Shown: positions 35,230 through 43,908 of the stretch, one piece after another
Layout: each line of letters begins with the position of its first letter
Numbering within the stretch: position 1 is the first letter of the stretch
From: Streptomyces sp. NBC_01317
GTDB lineage: Bacteria > Actinomycetota > Actinomycetes > Streptomycetales > Streptomycetaceae
Assembly (NCBI RefSeq): GCF_035961655.1
Contig: NZ_CP108393.1
Coordinates: 6,527,001-6,591,000 of the forward strand
Direction of reading: 5' to 3'
DNA length: 64,000 nucleotides
Notes under the pieces: generated by a model
The model's database searches: none
Seen by the model: the letters and a program-made list of their open reading frames with translations, nothing else
What the model was told of the DNA's origin: nothing
Program-made: the position numbers and the translations under genes

Positions 35230-36339
35230 TCAGAGGTAGAGCCCCGCGTCCGAGCCCGCGTGCTGGGCCGGGACCGATGCCGGGCCGCTGCCCCGCCGCA
35301 TCGCGTACAGCTCCGCCAGCGTCGCTCCCTCCCGGCCGACCGCCGACTCCCGTTCGCCGTCCTCCGGGCCCAGCCAGGCCAGCGCCTCCGCGCGCGTCAG
35401 CGAACCGACCTCGATCCTCGCCATGCACCGCCCCGGCCTGACCACCGCCGGGTGCAGCCGCTCCAGGTCCTCGTTGGTCGTCACCCCCACCAGAACGTTC
35501 CTGCTCTGGCCGAGCAGCCCGTCGGTGAGGTTCAGCAGCCGCGACAGCGCCTGGCCCGCGGTGTGCTTGGCCTCGCCGCGGATCAGTTCGTCGCAGTCCT
35601 CCAGCAGGAGCAGCCGCCAGCGCCCCTTCGCCGAGCCGTCGTCCTCGCCGATGGCGATGTCCATCAGGTACCCGACGTCGTTGAAGAGCCGCTCCGGGTC
35701 CAGGACACAGTCCACCTGGCACCAGTCGCGCCACGAACGGGCCAGTGTGCGCAGCGCGGACGTCTTGCCCGTGCCGGGCGGCCCGTGCAGCAGGAGCAGC
35801 CGCCCCGCGATGTCGTCCGGCGTCACCTTCATCAGCCGGTCCATCGCCTCGGCCACGGGCGCGGTGTAGTTGGGCCTGACCTCGTCCCAGGTCCCGGCGG
35901 CGATCTGGCGGGTGGTGCGGTGCGGGCCGCGCCGGGGTGACACGTACCAGAAGCCCATCGTCACGTTCTCGGGCTGCGGCTCCGGCTCGTCCTGGGCGCC
36001 GTCGGTCGTCTGCTGGTGGACCTTCTCGGCGAGTTCGGCGCTGACGGCGGTCACGGTCACGTCCGCGCCCCGGTTCCAGCGGGACACCAGCAGCGTCCAG
36101 CCGTCGCCCTCGGCCAGGGTGGCGCTGCGGTCGTCGTCCTTGGCGCGGCGCAGGATCGTCGCGCCGGGCGGCAGCAGGGGCGCGCCCGACTTGACCCGGT
36201 CGATCGTCGAACTGTGCGAGAACGGCTGCTCGCCCGTCGCGAAGCGACCGAGGAACAGCGCGTCGACCACATCCGACGGCGAGTCGCTGTCATCGACGTT
36301 GAGCCGGATCGGCAGTGCGTCCTGAGGCTTGGCAGACAT
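35230..36339 (-). CDS. DUF5925 AAA-family ATPase
   Basis: A 369-residue protein. The N-terminal part (IRLNVDDSDSPSDVVDALFL) is the DUF5925 region; the C-terminal half is an AAA ATPase with Walker A HGPPGTGKTSAL near residue 190, Walker B LLLLEDCDEL and an arginine-finger region HPAVVRPGRCMARIE. The function of this streptomycete-conserved ATPase is unknown. The ATG at 36339 (MSAKPQD) is preferred, but an ATG at 36348 three codons upstream is equally possible, as neither has a clear ribosome site. The 138 bases upstream are a low-complexity GTGCGGGTGCGC-rich stretch. Confidence 0.8.
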   Translation of the reverse strand: MSAKPQDALPIRLNVDDSDSPSDVVDALFLGRFATGEQPFSHSSTIDRVKSGAPLLPPGATILRRAKDDDRSATLAEGDGWTLLVSRWNRGADVTVTAVSAELAEKVHQQTTDGAQDEPEPQPENVTMGFWYVSPRRGPHRTTRQIAAGTWDEVRPNYTAPVAEAMDRLMKVTPDDIAGRLLLLHGPPGTGKTSALRTLARSWRDWCQVDCVLDPERLFNDVGYLMDIAIGEDDGSAKGRWRLLLLEDCDELIRGEAKHTAGQALSRLLNLTDGLLGQSRNVLVGVTTNEDLERLHPAVVRPGRCMARIEVGSLTRAEALAWLGPEDGERESAVGREGATLAELYAMRRGSGPASVPAQHAGSDAGLYL

Positions 36340-36477
36340 GTCGCCCATGATCCGGCACACGAAGGTCCGACGCACGGTGTTTTGCCCCGTGGCGGGTGTG
36401 TGGGTGCGCGGGCGCGTTGTCGCGTCGGTGCGCGCGGGTGTGCGGGTGCGCGGTGGCCCCCGCGCCCCCGCCCCCGG

Positions 36478-37389
36478 TCAGCGGCGGCCCGCGCCCACCA
36501 CCCGGCGTGCGGCGGCGCGGGTCCGGCGGACGACGGCGTACCCCTGGGTCAGGGCCCGGTCCCTGGCGAAGATCCGGCCGAGCGACCGGCCCTCGACCAG
36601 GTGTCCGAACTCCTCGATGCCGGTGGAGCGCCGGACGGTCACCCGCTCCAGCGCGTACGGGCCCTGGCGTGGCCGGGCGAGCGCGTTGCCCACGGCCAGC
36701 GACTGGGCGAACCCGGCCTCGCGGACCGTACGGCGGACCCGTCGGCTGGAGTAGCCGTACGGGTACGCGAAGGAGACCGGCGGCGCGGCGCCCAGCCGTT
36801 CGCCGATGACCTCCCGGCAGTGGAGCGCCTCGAACCGCAGGCGCTCCAGGGCGAGTTGGTCCAGCTGGGGGTGGGTGTGGCTGTGGCCGCCGATCTCGGT
36901 GCCGACCGCCGCCAACTCCCGTACCTGGCCCCAGTCGAGCATGGTGTCGAGCGCGCCGCCGGTGTTGCCGGGCCCGCGCAGCCACCCGGTCGTCAGGAAC
37001 ACGGTGGCGGTGAAGCCGTACGAGGCGAGGACGGGGAGGGCGTGGCGGTGCACGCCCTCGTAGCCGTCGTCGAAGGTGATCAGCACGGGGCGCGGAGGCA
37101 GCGCGCGTCCGGTGCGCCAGGCGTCGCCGAGTGCTGCCGTGGTGACGGGCGTGAACCCGCGTGCGTCGAGCAACTCCATCTGCGCCGCGAAGGCTTCGGG
37201 GGAGACGGACAGGGCGTGGGTGGCGGCGGCGGGCCGGTGCGCCACGGCGTGGTACATCAGGATCGGTACGGGCTCCCGCGCGTCCAGGACCGGACCCGCA
37301 GGACCCGCCCCCGCGTCCCCCGGACCTGCCGGACCTGCCGGACCCGCCGCACGTGGCAGGTCCGGCGGGTCGCGTGGTTCTTCCGTCAC
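36478..37389 (-). CDS. Polysaccharide deacetylase (NodB-type)
   Basis: A 303-residue carbohydrate esterase 4 domain protein. The metal-binding motifs are TFDDGYEG (105-112) and HSHTHP (169-174), and a later FAYPYGYSS motif completes the site. It removes acetyl groups from N-acetylated sugars of a polysaccharide or cell-wall glycan. A low-complexity Pro/Ala/Gly segment (17-33) precedes the domain, and there is no clear signal peptide. GTG start overlaps the glycosyltransferase stop (GTGA). As last gene of a three-gene operon with two glycosyltransferases it probably tailors their glycan. Confidence 0.88.
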   Translation of the reverse strand: MTEEPRDPPDLPRAAGPAGPAGPGDAGAGPAGPVLDAREPVPILMYHAVAHRPAAATHALSVSPEAFAAQMELLDARGFTPVTTAALGDAWRTGRALPPRPVLITFDDGYEGVHRHALPVLASYGFTATVFLTTGWLRGPGNTGGALDTMLDWGQVRELAAVGTEIGGHSHTHPQLDQLALERLRFEALHCREVIGERLGAAPPVSFAYPYGYSSRRVRRTVREAGFAQSLAVGNALARPRQGPYALERVTVRRSTGIEEFGHLVEGRSLGRIFARDRALTQGYAVVRRTRAAARRVVGAGRR

Positions 37390-38495
37390 GCCACGGCTCC
37401 CCTGGGGCTGCCGAGGCGCCCCGTCCTCTCGATCGGGCCCGACGAGAACGTGGCCCCGCCCCCGCGCGCCCGGTAACTCCCCAGCAGATAGCCGCCGACG
37501 GCCGCCGAGACGCCGACCACGATCGCGCCGGCCCGCCCCAGGCCGCCGGGCCGGCCCCGTACCGCGTCGCGCAGACCCCGTACCACCCCGGCGGGCAGCA
37601 CCCGGGTGGTGTAGCGCCGTTCGGACTCAAGTCCCTTGCCCGCGCCGACACTTCGGGCCACCAGTGCCTTCGAGAGCCCCTCGGCGTAGGCGCGGGTACG
37701 GAAGTACCCGAACCGCTCCCGTGCCTCGGGGACCTTGTGCCGGATCAGCGCCCGGTCGTCGATCAGCAGCACCGCGTCCGGTACGGCCCTGGCGAGCCGG
37801 ATGCACAACTCCGTCTCCTCGCACCCCAGGGGCCGCTTGTCGCCGTCGCGCCCGATGCCCGTCGCGAACCCACCGGCGGCGTCGAACGCCGAGCGCCGGA
37901 AGGACGCGTTCCCGCCCAGGACGTTACGGACCCGGGCCTTCCCCTCGGGCAGGCCCCGGTACGTACAGCCGACGACCCAGTCGAACTCCTCGGGGAACCA
38001 CACCGGCCTGCGGCCCGACGCCCAGGCGGGCAGCGTGCGCCCGCCGACCGCCAGCACCCGCGGATCGTCGTACGACTCGTCGAAGAACCGCAGCCAGTCC
38101 CGCTCGGCCACGGCGTCGTCGTCGAGGAACGCCACGATCTCGCCCCGGGCGGCGGCGATCCCGGTGTTGCGGCCCGCGGAGAGGCCGCGGACCCCCGCGT
38201 TGGCGAGCACCCGCACCTCCCCGCGCGCCGCGAACTCCCCGTACTCCACCCGGAGTCGCTCCAGCAGAGCGGGGTGGTGATCGACCACGACAAGGATCTC
38301 CAGCGCGGGCAGGGACTGATGGCGCACCGAGTCGACCGCCGCGAGGATGTCCTCCCAGCGGTCCTCGGTGTAGACGCAGATCACCACCGAGAACGGCCGG
38401 TGACGGTGAGGACGATGGGGATGGTGAGGACGATGGGGATGGTGAGGACGATGGGGACGGGGCCGGCGGTCCGGACGGTGGGAGCGGCCGGTCAA
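37386..38495 (-). CDS. Family 2 glycosyltransferase with His-rich leader and C-terminal helix
   Basis: A 369-residue enzyme. The GT-A fold starts at FSVVICVYTEDRWEDILAAV; the metal-binding acids are FLDDDAVAE, and EETELCIRLA gives the catalytic base region. A C-terminal hydrophobic helix (AGAIVVGVSAAVGGYLLGSY) may anchor it to the membrane. The start is inferred to be TTG at 38495, because this overlaps the previous stop as TTGA, with GGGGAGAGG upstream; no ATG or GTG fits. The first 35 residues are Arg/Pro/His repeats from an 18-bp DNA repeat (38405-38458). It transfers a sugar from a nucleotide-sugar donor; the acceptor is unknown. Confidence 0.82.
   Translation of the reverse strand: MTGRSHRPDRRPRPHRPHHPHRPHHPHRPHRHRPFSVVICVYTEDRWEDILAAVDSVRHQSLPALEILVVVDHHPALLERLRVEYGEFAARGEVRVLANAGVRGLSAGRNTGIAAARGEIVAFLDDDAVAERDWLRFFDESYDDPRVLAVGGRTLPAWASGRRPVWFPEEFDWVVGCTYRGLPEGKARVRNVLGGNASFRRSAFDAAGGFATGIGRDGDKRPLGCEETELCIRLARAVPDAVLLIDDRALIRHKVPEARERFGYFRTRAYAEGLSKALVARSVGAGKGLESERRYTTRVLPAGVVRGLRDAVRGRPGGLGRAGAIVVGVSAAVGGYLLGSYRARGGGATFSSGPIERTGRLGSPRGAVA
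38405..38458. repeat. 18-bp tandem repeat, three copies, coding
   Basis: Unit GGTGAGGACGATGGGGAT (plus strand) occurs at 38405, 38423 and 38441 with one final base change. On the minus strand it encodes a His/Pro/Arg hexapeptide in the glycosyltransferase leader. Confidence 0.92.
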
Positions 38496-39376
38496 GACAC
38501 CTCTCCCCGCAGCGCCGTGATCCGGAGTCCGGCAGGGCGCCGCCGCGTGGCGCGCGGAACGCCCTTCTCCCGGAGGATCACCTTGAGGACACGGAGTCCG
38601 TCCCTGACGGCCCGCAGATTGCTGACCCCGTGGATCCGGTCGAACTCGTGGCTCGGGATCTCCTGCACCTTCAACCCGGCCTGCACGACCCGGATGTTCA
38701 TCAGCGTCTCGACCTCGAAGCCCGTGCAGTCGAGGGTGATGTCGTCCAGGCAGCGCCGCCAGAACGCGTTGTAGCCGTAGCAGAGATCGGTGTACCGCGC
38801 GCCGAACTTGGCGTTGACGACCGCGCACAGGGCGCGGTTGCCGAGCCGGCGGATCGGCGTCATGTCGTCCGTGCCACCGCCGTTGGCGAACCGCGAGCCC
38901 TTGGCGAAGTCGGCCCCGGAGACCAGCGCGGAGACGTAGGACACGATCTCGTTGCCGTCGGCCGAGCCGTCCGCGTCGATCATCACGATGATGTCCCCGG
39001 TGCAGGCGGCGAACCCGCTGATCAGCGCGTCCCCCTTGCCCTTGCCGCGCTGGGTGACGACCTTGACGTCCGGCCGCAGTTCGCGGGCCACCCGGACGGT
39101 GTTGTCGGTCGATCTGCCGTCCACCAGGACCACTTCGTGGATCCAGTCGGGCAGGGTCTTGAAGACGTACGGAAGGTTCTCCGCCTCGTTCATGGCCGGG
39201 ATGACGACGCTCACGGGCGGAGCGATCGCCAGATGGAGTGAGACCGGGCGGTACGGACGCGCTGTTCGATGGGACCCGTTCCTGACAGCGTGCGTCTGCG
39301 CGGAACCGGCTGAATTCCGCGACCGCGCCGTTAACGGATCTTCGCCCGGCAGGGCCGGGCGCACAAAAGAGCTCAC
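38492..39376 (-). CDS. Dolichol-phosphate-mannose-synthase-like glycosyltransferase
   Basis: A 294-residue family 2 glycosyltransferase. The catalytic domain begins near residue 54 (SVVIPAMNEAENLPYVFKTL) with the DxD site in MIDADGSADGNEI. YGYNAFWRRCL and HEFDRIHGVSNL are typical of DPM1/polyprenyl-phosphate-sugar synthases. It would transfer a hexose to polyprenyl phosphate at the inner face of the membrane; it has no transmembrane anchor of its own. The first 50 residues are variable, so the GTG at 39376 is uncertain and a start nearer the domain is possible. First gene of an operon with a second glycosyltransferase and a deacetylase. Confidence 0.83.
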   Translation of the reverse strand: MSSFVRPALPGEDPLTARSRNSAGSAQTHAVRNGSHRTARPYRPVSLHLAIAPPVSVVIPAMNEAENLPYVFKTLPDWIHEVVLVDGRSTDNTVRVARELRPDVKVVTQRGKGKGDALISGFAACTGDIIVMIDADGSADGNEIVSYVSALVSGADFAKGSRFANGGGTDDMTPIRRLGNRALCAVVNAKFGARYTDLCYGYNAFWRRCLDDITLDCTGFEVETLMNIRVVQAGLKVQEIPSHEFDRIHGVSNLRAVRDGLRVLKVILREKGVPRATRRRPAGLRITALRGEVS

Positions 39377-39801
39377 GAGTCTGTTTCCCTCTCGTCCGGT
39401 GGACCGCCCACCCCCGGGCGGTCCGGCTGTGTTTCCGGTTCGAAAGGGGGGTTCTCACCCCCGGCGACAACGAGACCCCTGCCGTCACGGCACGGATCTC
39501 CCTGGCGCACGGGTGAGTTGTGGAACTGGCCGCGCGGCACGCGACTCGGCACTACGTGCGGTCACCGAGCACGGCACCCCCCTACCGCGCCCCGCCCCGG
39601 GAGCCATCGCGACGTATGAGCCCTCCCCAGGACGCCGCTTTGCGTGATGGACCGATGCGGGTGGTCGTAAGACGGTATTGAGGGCGGGGACGGTATGGCA
39701 AGGGCTGGAACGTGCCGTAATGTTCTTGACATGGACACTTCCAGTGAGGGGTGGGGCCTGGTACCAAAGGAGAGGCAGAAATCCTGCTAAAGGGAGGTTC
39801 C
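39377..39801. other. Divergent intergenic region before the GDSL esterase
   Basis: In this 425-base region I see no gene. A TTGACA at 39726-39731 resembles a -35 box, but no good -10 sequence follows at the right distance. The AGGGAGG ribosome site of the esterase is at 39791-39797. Confidence 0.5.
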
Positions 39802-40611
39802 ATGAAACTGTCCCGAATCACGGCATTCTCGTCCGCGTTACTCCTGGGAGCCCTGCTCGCTCTCACCGGCGCGGCCTCCGCGCAGGCCGCGCCGTCGGCC
39901 GCCGCCACCGACTACGTGGCGCTGGGCGACTCCTACTCCTCCGGACTCGGCGCCGGTGCGTACGACTCCGCCGCCGGCGACTGCAAGCGCACCGCCCGTG
40001 CGTACCCGGCCCTCTGGGCGGCCGCGCATTCACCCGCCACGTTCGCGTTCACCGCTTGCTCGGGCGCTCGTACGGGTGATGTGACCGCGAATCAGCTGAC
40101 CCCCCTCAACGCCTCCACCGACCTCGTGAGCATCACCATCGGCGGCAACGACGCCGGCTTCGCGGACGTCATGACGACCTGCGTCCTCCAGTCGGAGTCC
40201 ACCTGCCTCAACCGGGTCGCCCAGGCCCGTGCGTTCGTCGACAGCACGCTGCCCGCCAACCTCGACCGCGTCTACACGGCGATCTCGGCCAGAGCCCCCT
40301 CGGCGAGAGTGGTCGTGCTCGGCTACCCCCGCTTCTACCAGCTCAGCGGCTCCTGCGTCGCCGGCCTCTCCGAGAGGGAGCGCTCCGCGATCAACAGCGC
40401 CTCCGACTACCTCAACACCGCGACCGCCAAGCGGGCGGCCGACCACGGCTTCACCTTCGCCGGGGTCGCGTCGGCCTTCCAGGGGCACGAGATCTGCTCG
40501 GGCTCCTCGTGGCTCCACAGCGTCAACCTGCTCAACATCAGCGAGTCCTACCACCCGACCGCCGCCGGCCAGTCCGGCGGCTACCTGCCGGTCTTCACCT
40601 CGGCCGCGTAA
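39802..40611 (+). CDS. Secreted SGNH/GDSL esterase-lipase
   Basis: A 269-residue enzyme close in layout and sequence to the Streptomyces rimosus GDSL lipase. A signal peptide (about 1-30) precedes block I GDSYSSG with nucleophile Ser44; block III is SITIGGNDAGF with the oxyanion Asn, and block V is SYHPTAAGQ with His251. Six Cys residues suit three disulphides. It hydrolyses fatty acyl esters outside the cell. The ATG at 39802 has a strong AGGGAGG site. Monocistronic, with a hairpin downstream. Confidence 0.93.
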   Translation: MKLSRITAFSSALLLGALLALTGAASAQAAPSAAATDYVALGDSYSSGLGAGAYDSAAGDCKRTARAYPALWAAAHSPATFAFTACSGARTGDVTANQLTPLNASTDLVSITIGGNDAGFADVMTTCVLQSESTCLNRVAQARAFVDSTLPANLDRVYTAISARAPSARVVVLGYPRFYQLSGSCVAGLSERERSAINSASDYLNTATAKRAADHGFTFAGVASAFQGHEICSGSSWLHSVNLLNISESYHPTAAGQSGGYLPVFTSAA

Positions 40612-40641
40612 GGGGCGCGAAGCGCCATACCGCCGTGCGAA

Positions 40642-40665
40642 GAGGCCCTGGGCGACCAGGGCCTC
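40642..40665 (+). terminator. Terminator of the GDSL esterase gene
   Basis: A 10-bp perfect stem (40642-40651 and 40656-40665, arm GAGGCCCTGG) with a GCGA tetraloop, 30 bases after the stop. Confidence 0.85.
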
Positions 40666-40887
40666 CTCGTGTCAGGTCGGGGGCGCCCGGCGCCAGTTGG
40701 TGCGCCGGTCAACCATCGCACCCCGGGGTGAACTGTCCAACTCGCCCTGAATTAGGATGGATCAGGCAACGGGCGTCAACGCCCTTATGTGTGTGGTGAA
40801 TCCTGAAGACGGGATACACGAGTGTCAGTAGGGGACGATAGGGTTAACCTGCCCGGGTCGGGTGCCCTCGTACGGGTGGGGAGTGAC

Positions 40888-41151
40888 ATGAAACAGATAA
40901 CGGTCCACAGCAGGGCGCGAGTCCCTGCGATCACCTGCGGAACCAGCGCGACCAGTTCGCGCCTCGACCGCCATCTCTCGGTGCTCGGCGGTCCCGCCGT
41001 GCCCCAGCGGGAGACGGCCGAGGCGACTCTGCTGATGCGTGAACTGACCTCGCGGGACCGGACGGAGACCCAGAAGAGCAGAAGTGCGCGCGTCTCGCTC
41101 TTCGCGCCGCTGCGGCGTCTGCGCCGCTCTCTCTTCGGCAGCCGCGGCTGA
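40888..41151 (+). CDS. Small conserved streptomycete-type protein, unknown function
   Basis: An 87-residue protein starting MKQITVHSRARVPAITCGTS. I do not recognise a domain. It has a single Cys, a middle region of polar helices (AEATLLMRELTSRDRTETQ) and a basic C-terminus (RRLRRSLFGSRG) that could bind nucleic acid or membrane. GGGGAG lies 5 bases before the ATG at 40888; an in-frame GTG at 40822 would add 22 residues but has no ribosome site. It is convergent with the ABC exporter genes and shows no operon partner. Confidence 0.55.
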   Translation: MKQITVHSRARVPAITCGTSATSSRLDRHLSVLGGPAVPQRETAEATLLMRELTSRDRTETQKSRSARVSLFAPLRRLRRSLFGSRG

Positions 41152-41224
41152 ACTCTACCGCCCCGCTCCTTCCGTACCGCCCTCGGTGACCCGGCCGGTG
41201 GACCACTCCCCGCCACCGGTCGGC

Positions 41225-42067
41225 TCACTCCCCGCTGTCGGCGTACCGCCGTACGGTCAGCGGTACGAACACGGCGAGCAGCGCCAGCGACCAGAGCAGG
41301 GAACCGGCCAGCGGATGCGCCGTCGGCCAGGCCGCGTCGGCGTTCGGCGCCGCGTTGCCGAAGAGATCGCGTACGGCCCCCGCGATCGCGCTGATCGGAT
41401 TCCACTCCGCGACCGTCCGCAGCCAGCCCGGCAGTCCCTCCGTCGGGATGTACGCGCTGGACAGCAGCGGCAGGACGAACGTGACCGCGCCCAACTGCCC
41501 CGCCACCTCCTCGTCGCGGAGGACCAGCCCGAGGTACGTGCCCACCCACGCCGTCGCGAAGCGGAAGAGCAGCAGCACCCCGAAGGCCCCGAGCGCGCCC
41601 GGTACACCCCCCTCGATCCGCCAGCCCACCGCCAGCCCCACGAGCATCAGCGGGACGATCCCGGCGGCGGTGGTGAGCAGGTCGGCCGCGGTCTGGCCGA
41701 GCGGTACGGCGGCCCGGCTCATCGGCAGGGTCCTGAACCGGTCCATGACCCCGCGCTGCGCGTCCTGGGACGCCTGGAACATCCCGGTCATGAGGCCGCC
41801 CGCGGCCGTCGCCGCCAGCAACCCCGGTACGAGGAAGGCGCGGTACTCCCGCCCCGGTGTCGCGAGCGCGCTGCCGAAGACGTAACCGAAGAACAGCAGC
41901 ATGTTGATCGGCATGCTCTGGGTGAGGAGCACCACGCCCGGCGCGCGCCTGATGCGCCGGAGGTGGCGGCCGAGGACGGCTGCGCTGTCGTACGCGAGCG
42001 TGCTCGGACGGCGTGTTCCTTCGTCGTACGTGACGTCGTGCGCGCGGTCGTACGCGGCGGTGCTCAT
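41225..42067 (-). CDS. ABC-2 exporter permease, DrrB-like
   Basis: A 280-residue permease with six hydrophobic helices and the ABC-2 signature region WNPISAIAGAVRDLFGN near the C-terminus. MDRFRTLPMSRAAVPLGQ is the typical DrrB loop that contacts the ATPase. Its ATG overlaps the ATPase stop (ATGA), so the two are coupled. With the ATPase it exports a drug-like or lipid substrate. Controlled by the divergent TetR regulator through the operators near 43083-43156. Confidence 0.9.
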   Translation of the reverse strand: MSTAAYDRAHDVTYDEGTRRPSTLAYDSAAVLGRHLRRIRRAPGVVLLTQSMPINMLLFFGYVFGSALATPGREYRAFLVPGLLAATAAGGLMTGMFQASQDAQRGVMDRFRTLPMSRAAVPLGQTAADLLTTAAGIVPLMLVGLAVGWRIEGGVPGALGAFGVLLLFRFATAWVGTYLGLVLRDEEVAGQLGAVTFVLPLLSSAYIPTEGLPGWLRTVAEWNPISAIAGAVRDLFGNAAPNADAAWPTAHPLAGSLLWSLALLAVFVPLTVRRYADSGE

Positions 42068-43107
42068 ACGGCGTGCTCCTTCCCGGACCTGCGCCCGGCG
42101 CGCGGGGCGGTGGTGAGAGTGAGGGGGGCCGGTTCGGGGGCGAGGGGACCCGTACGGCCGGTCAGGCGCAGGAAGGCCTCGTCCAGCGTCGGGGGCCGCA
42201 GGCTCGCGTCGACCACCGGCACGCCCGCCGCGTCCAGTTCGCGGACGATCCGGGGCAGGGTCAGCGCGGGGTCGGCGGCCACGGCGCCGACGGCCCGGCG
42301 CGTCCGGTCGAACACCGGCTCGGCCCCGGTCAGCCGGTCGAGGACGCCCGCCGCCGCGACCAGCGCGGCCTCCGCCGCCGCTCCGGTCGCCTCCTCGGCG
42401 ACGACGACCTCCGCGTACGAGCCGATGAGCGCCTTGAGCGAGGCCGGGGTGCCACGATGGGCCGCCCGGCCCTCGTCGATGAGCACGATGCTGTCGGCGA
42501 GCCGGTCGGCCTCCTCCAGGTACTGCGTGGTGAGGAGGACCGTGGTGCCCCGGTCCGCCAGGTCGCGGACGGCGTGCCAGATCTGGTTCCTGCTGTGCGG
42601 GTCGAGCCCGGTGGTCGGCTCGTCCAGGAACAGCACGCGCGGGCGGGTCAGCAGGCCGGCCGCCAGGTCGAGCCGTCTGCGCATGCCGCCCGAGTAGGTC
42701 CGTACGGTCCGGTCGGCCGCGTCCGCCAGCTCGAAGCGCTCCAGGAGTGCGTCGGCGCGGGCGCGGCCGGCCGCGCCCCGGACGCCGAGCAGCCGCGCGA
42801 AGAGCCGGAGGTTCTCCCGGCCCGACAGATCGCCGTCAACCGAGGCGTACTGGCCCGCGACCCCGATGGCCCGGCGCACCGCGCCCGGCTCCCGGCGGAT
42901 GTCGTGCCCGGCGACCCGCGCGCTTCCGGCGTCGGCGCGGGTGAGGGTCGTCAACACCCGTACCGCCGTGGTCTTCCCCGCCCCGTTCGGCCCCAGCACC
43001 CCGCAGACCGTGCCCTCGGGCACGGCCAGATCCAGGCCTCTCAGGGTGTGGACCTCGCCGTAGCGCTTCTCCAGACCTTCACTAAGTACAGCGTACGTAG
43101 TTGTCAT
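42064..43107 (-). CDS. ABC exporter ATPase, DrrA-like
   Basis: A 347-residue ATP-binding subunit: Walker A GPNGAGKTT (near residue 39), signature YSGGMRRRLDLA, Walker B VLFLDEPTTGLD, and the DrrA C-terminal extension after residue 230. Its early codons contain an operator copy (43083-43099). No ribosome site is obvious before the ATG at 43107, which lies close to the expected transcription start, so the mRNA may be nearly leaderless. Works with the coupled permease in drug export. Confidence 0.92.
   Translation of the reverse strand: MTTTYAVLSEGLEKRYGEVHTLRGLDLAVPEGTVCGVLGPNGAGKTTAVRVLTTLTRADAGSARVAGHDIRREPGAVRRAIGVAGQYASVDGDLSGRENLRLFARLLGVRGAAGRARADALLERFELADAADRTVRTYSGGMRRRLDLAAGLLTRPRVLFLDEPTTGLDPHSRNQIWHAVRDLADRGTTVLLTTQYLEEADRLADSIVLIDEGRAAHRGTPASLKALIGSYAEVVVAEEATGAAAEAALVAAAGVLDRLTGAEPVFDRTRRAVGAVAADPALTLPRIVRELDAAGVPVVDASLRPPTLDEAFLRLTGRTGPLAPEPAPLTLTTAPRAGRRSGKEHAV
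43083..43099. promoter_or_regulatory. Second operator copy within the ATPase 5' end
   Basis: TAAGTACAGCGTACGTA matches the intergenic palindrome TACGTAC-N3-GTACGTA with one mismatch in the arms and the same spacer length. It covers codons 3-8 of the ATPase gene. Confidence 0.65.
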
Positions 43108-43110
43108 GGG

Positions 43111-43156
43111 CCCACCATAGCAAACTACGTACGCCGTACGTAACTACGATGGTGGG
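43111..43156. promoter_or_regulatory. TetR operator and overlapping divergent promoters
   Basis: A perfect core TACGTAC-GCC-GTACGTA (43126-43142) is nested in a wider inverted repeat with arms CCCACCAT (43111) and ATGGTGGG (43149), nearly the same centre. A TACGAT (43145-43150) could be the -10 of tetR, and TATGGT on the other strand (43113-43118) that of the exporter. One bound repressor could block both. Confidence 0.78.
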
Positions 43157-43170
43157 CGAGGTGATGACCG

Positions 43171-43908
43171 ATGGCGGGGCGACCTGCTGAACCCGAAGTG
43201 ATCTGGACCCGCCCCGAGCGGGCGGGACGCGGCCCCCGGCCGGCGTTCAGCCGCGCCGACATCGCGGCGGCGGCGGTGAAACTCGCCGACGAGGGCGGCA
43301 TCGCGGCCGTCTCCATGCGCCATGTGGCGGCCGAGCTGGGCTGCGGCACGATGTCGCTCTACAACTACGTGCCGCGCAAGGAGGATTTGTACGAGCTGAT
43401 GTTCGACGCGGCGGCGGGGGAGTTCCCGCTGCCGGAGAAACCCTCCGGCGACTGGCGGGCCGACACGGCGGCGCTCGCGCACCGGGGGCGCGCGATGATG
43501 CACCGCCATCCCTGGATGTCGACCGTGATGTCGTCGAACTACGGCTTCACCCCGAACGGGCTGCTGTACCTCGAATTCAGCCTGGCCTGCCTCGATCCGC
43601 TCGACCTGCCGCCCGGCGAGAAGATGGAGCTGATCTCGATGATCAGCGGGGTGGTCACCACCTTTGTCGCCCACGAACTCCAGACGGCGGAGCGCAACCG
43701 CACACTGCCGTGGACGGCGGAACAGGAACAGGCCGTCCGCATGGCCTACTTGGGCCGCGAGATCGCCTCCGGCCGCTTCCCGCGCCTGGCGGCACTGATG
43801 ACGTCCGCGTCCGAACCGGTGGACCTGGACGCGGTGTTCGAACGGGCGCTGGACCGGGTCCTGGATTCGTTCGGCGGGCCGGCGCGCGGGGTACGGGACG
43901 GCTCATGA
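43171..43908 (+). CDS. TetR family repressor of the DrrAB-like exporter
   Basis: A 245-residue regulator with helix-turn-helix FSRADIAAAAVKLADEGGIA then MRHVAAELGCGTMSLYNYVP near residues 27-68, and a TetR_C-type ligand domain with LISMISGVVTTFVAHEL. It is divergent from the exporter genes and the operator palindromes lie between, so autoregulation and repression of export until a drug binds is likely. The 3' end overlaps the next small gene (ATGA). Confidence 0.9.
   Translation: MAGRPAEPEVIWTRPERAGRGPRPAFSRADIAAAAVKLADEGGIAAVSMRHVAAELGCGTMSLYNYVPRKEDLYELMFDAAAGEFPLPEKPSGDWRADTAALAHRGRAMMHRHPWMSTVMSSNYGFTPNGLLYLEFSLACLDPLDLPPGEKMELISMISGVVTTFVAHELQTAERNRTLPWTAEQEQAVRMAYLGREIASGRFPRLAALMTSASEPVDLDAVFERALDRVLDSFGGPARGVRDGS

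Noticed and set aside
39726..39765. A complete sigma-70-like promoter before the GDSL esterase
   Set aside because: TTGACA is present but no -10-like sequence lies 16-19 bases after it.
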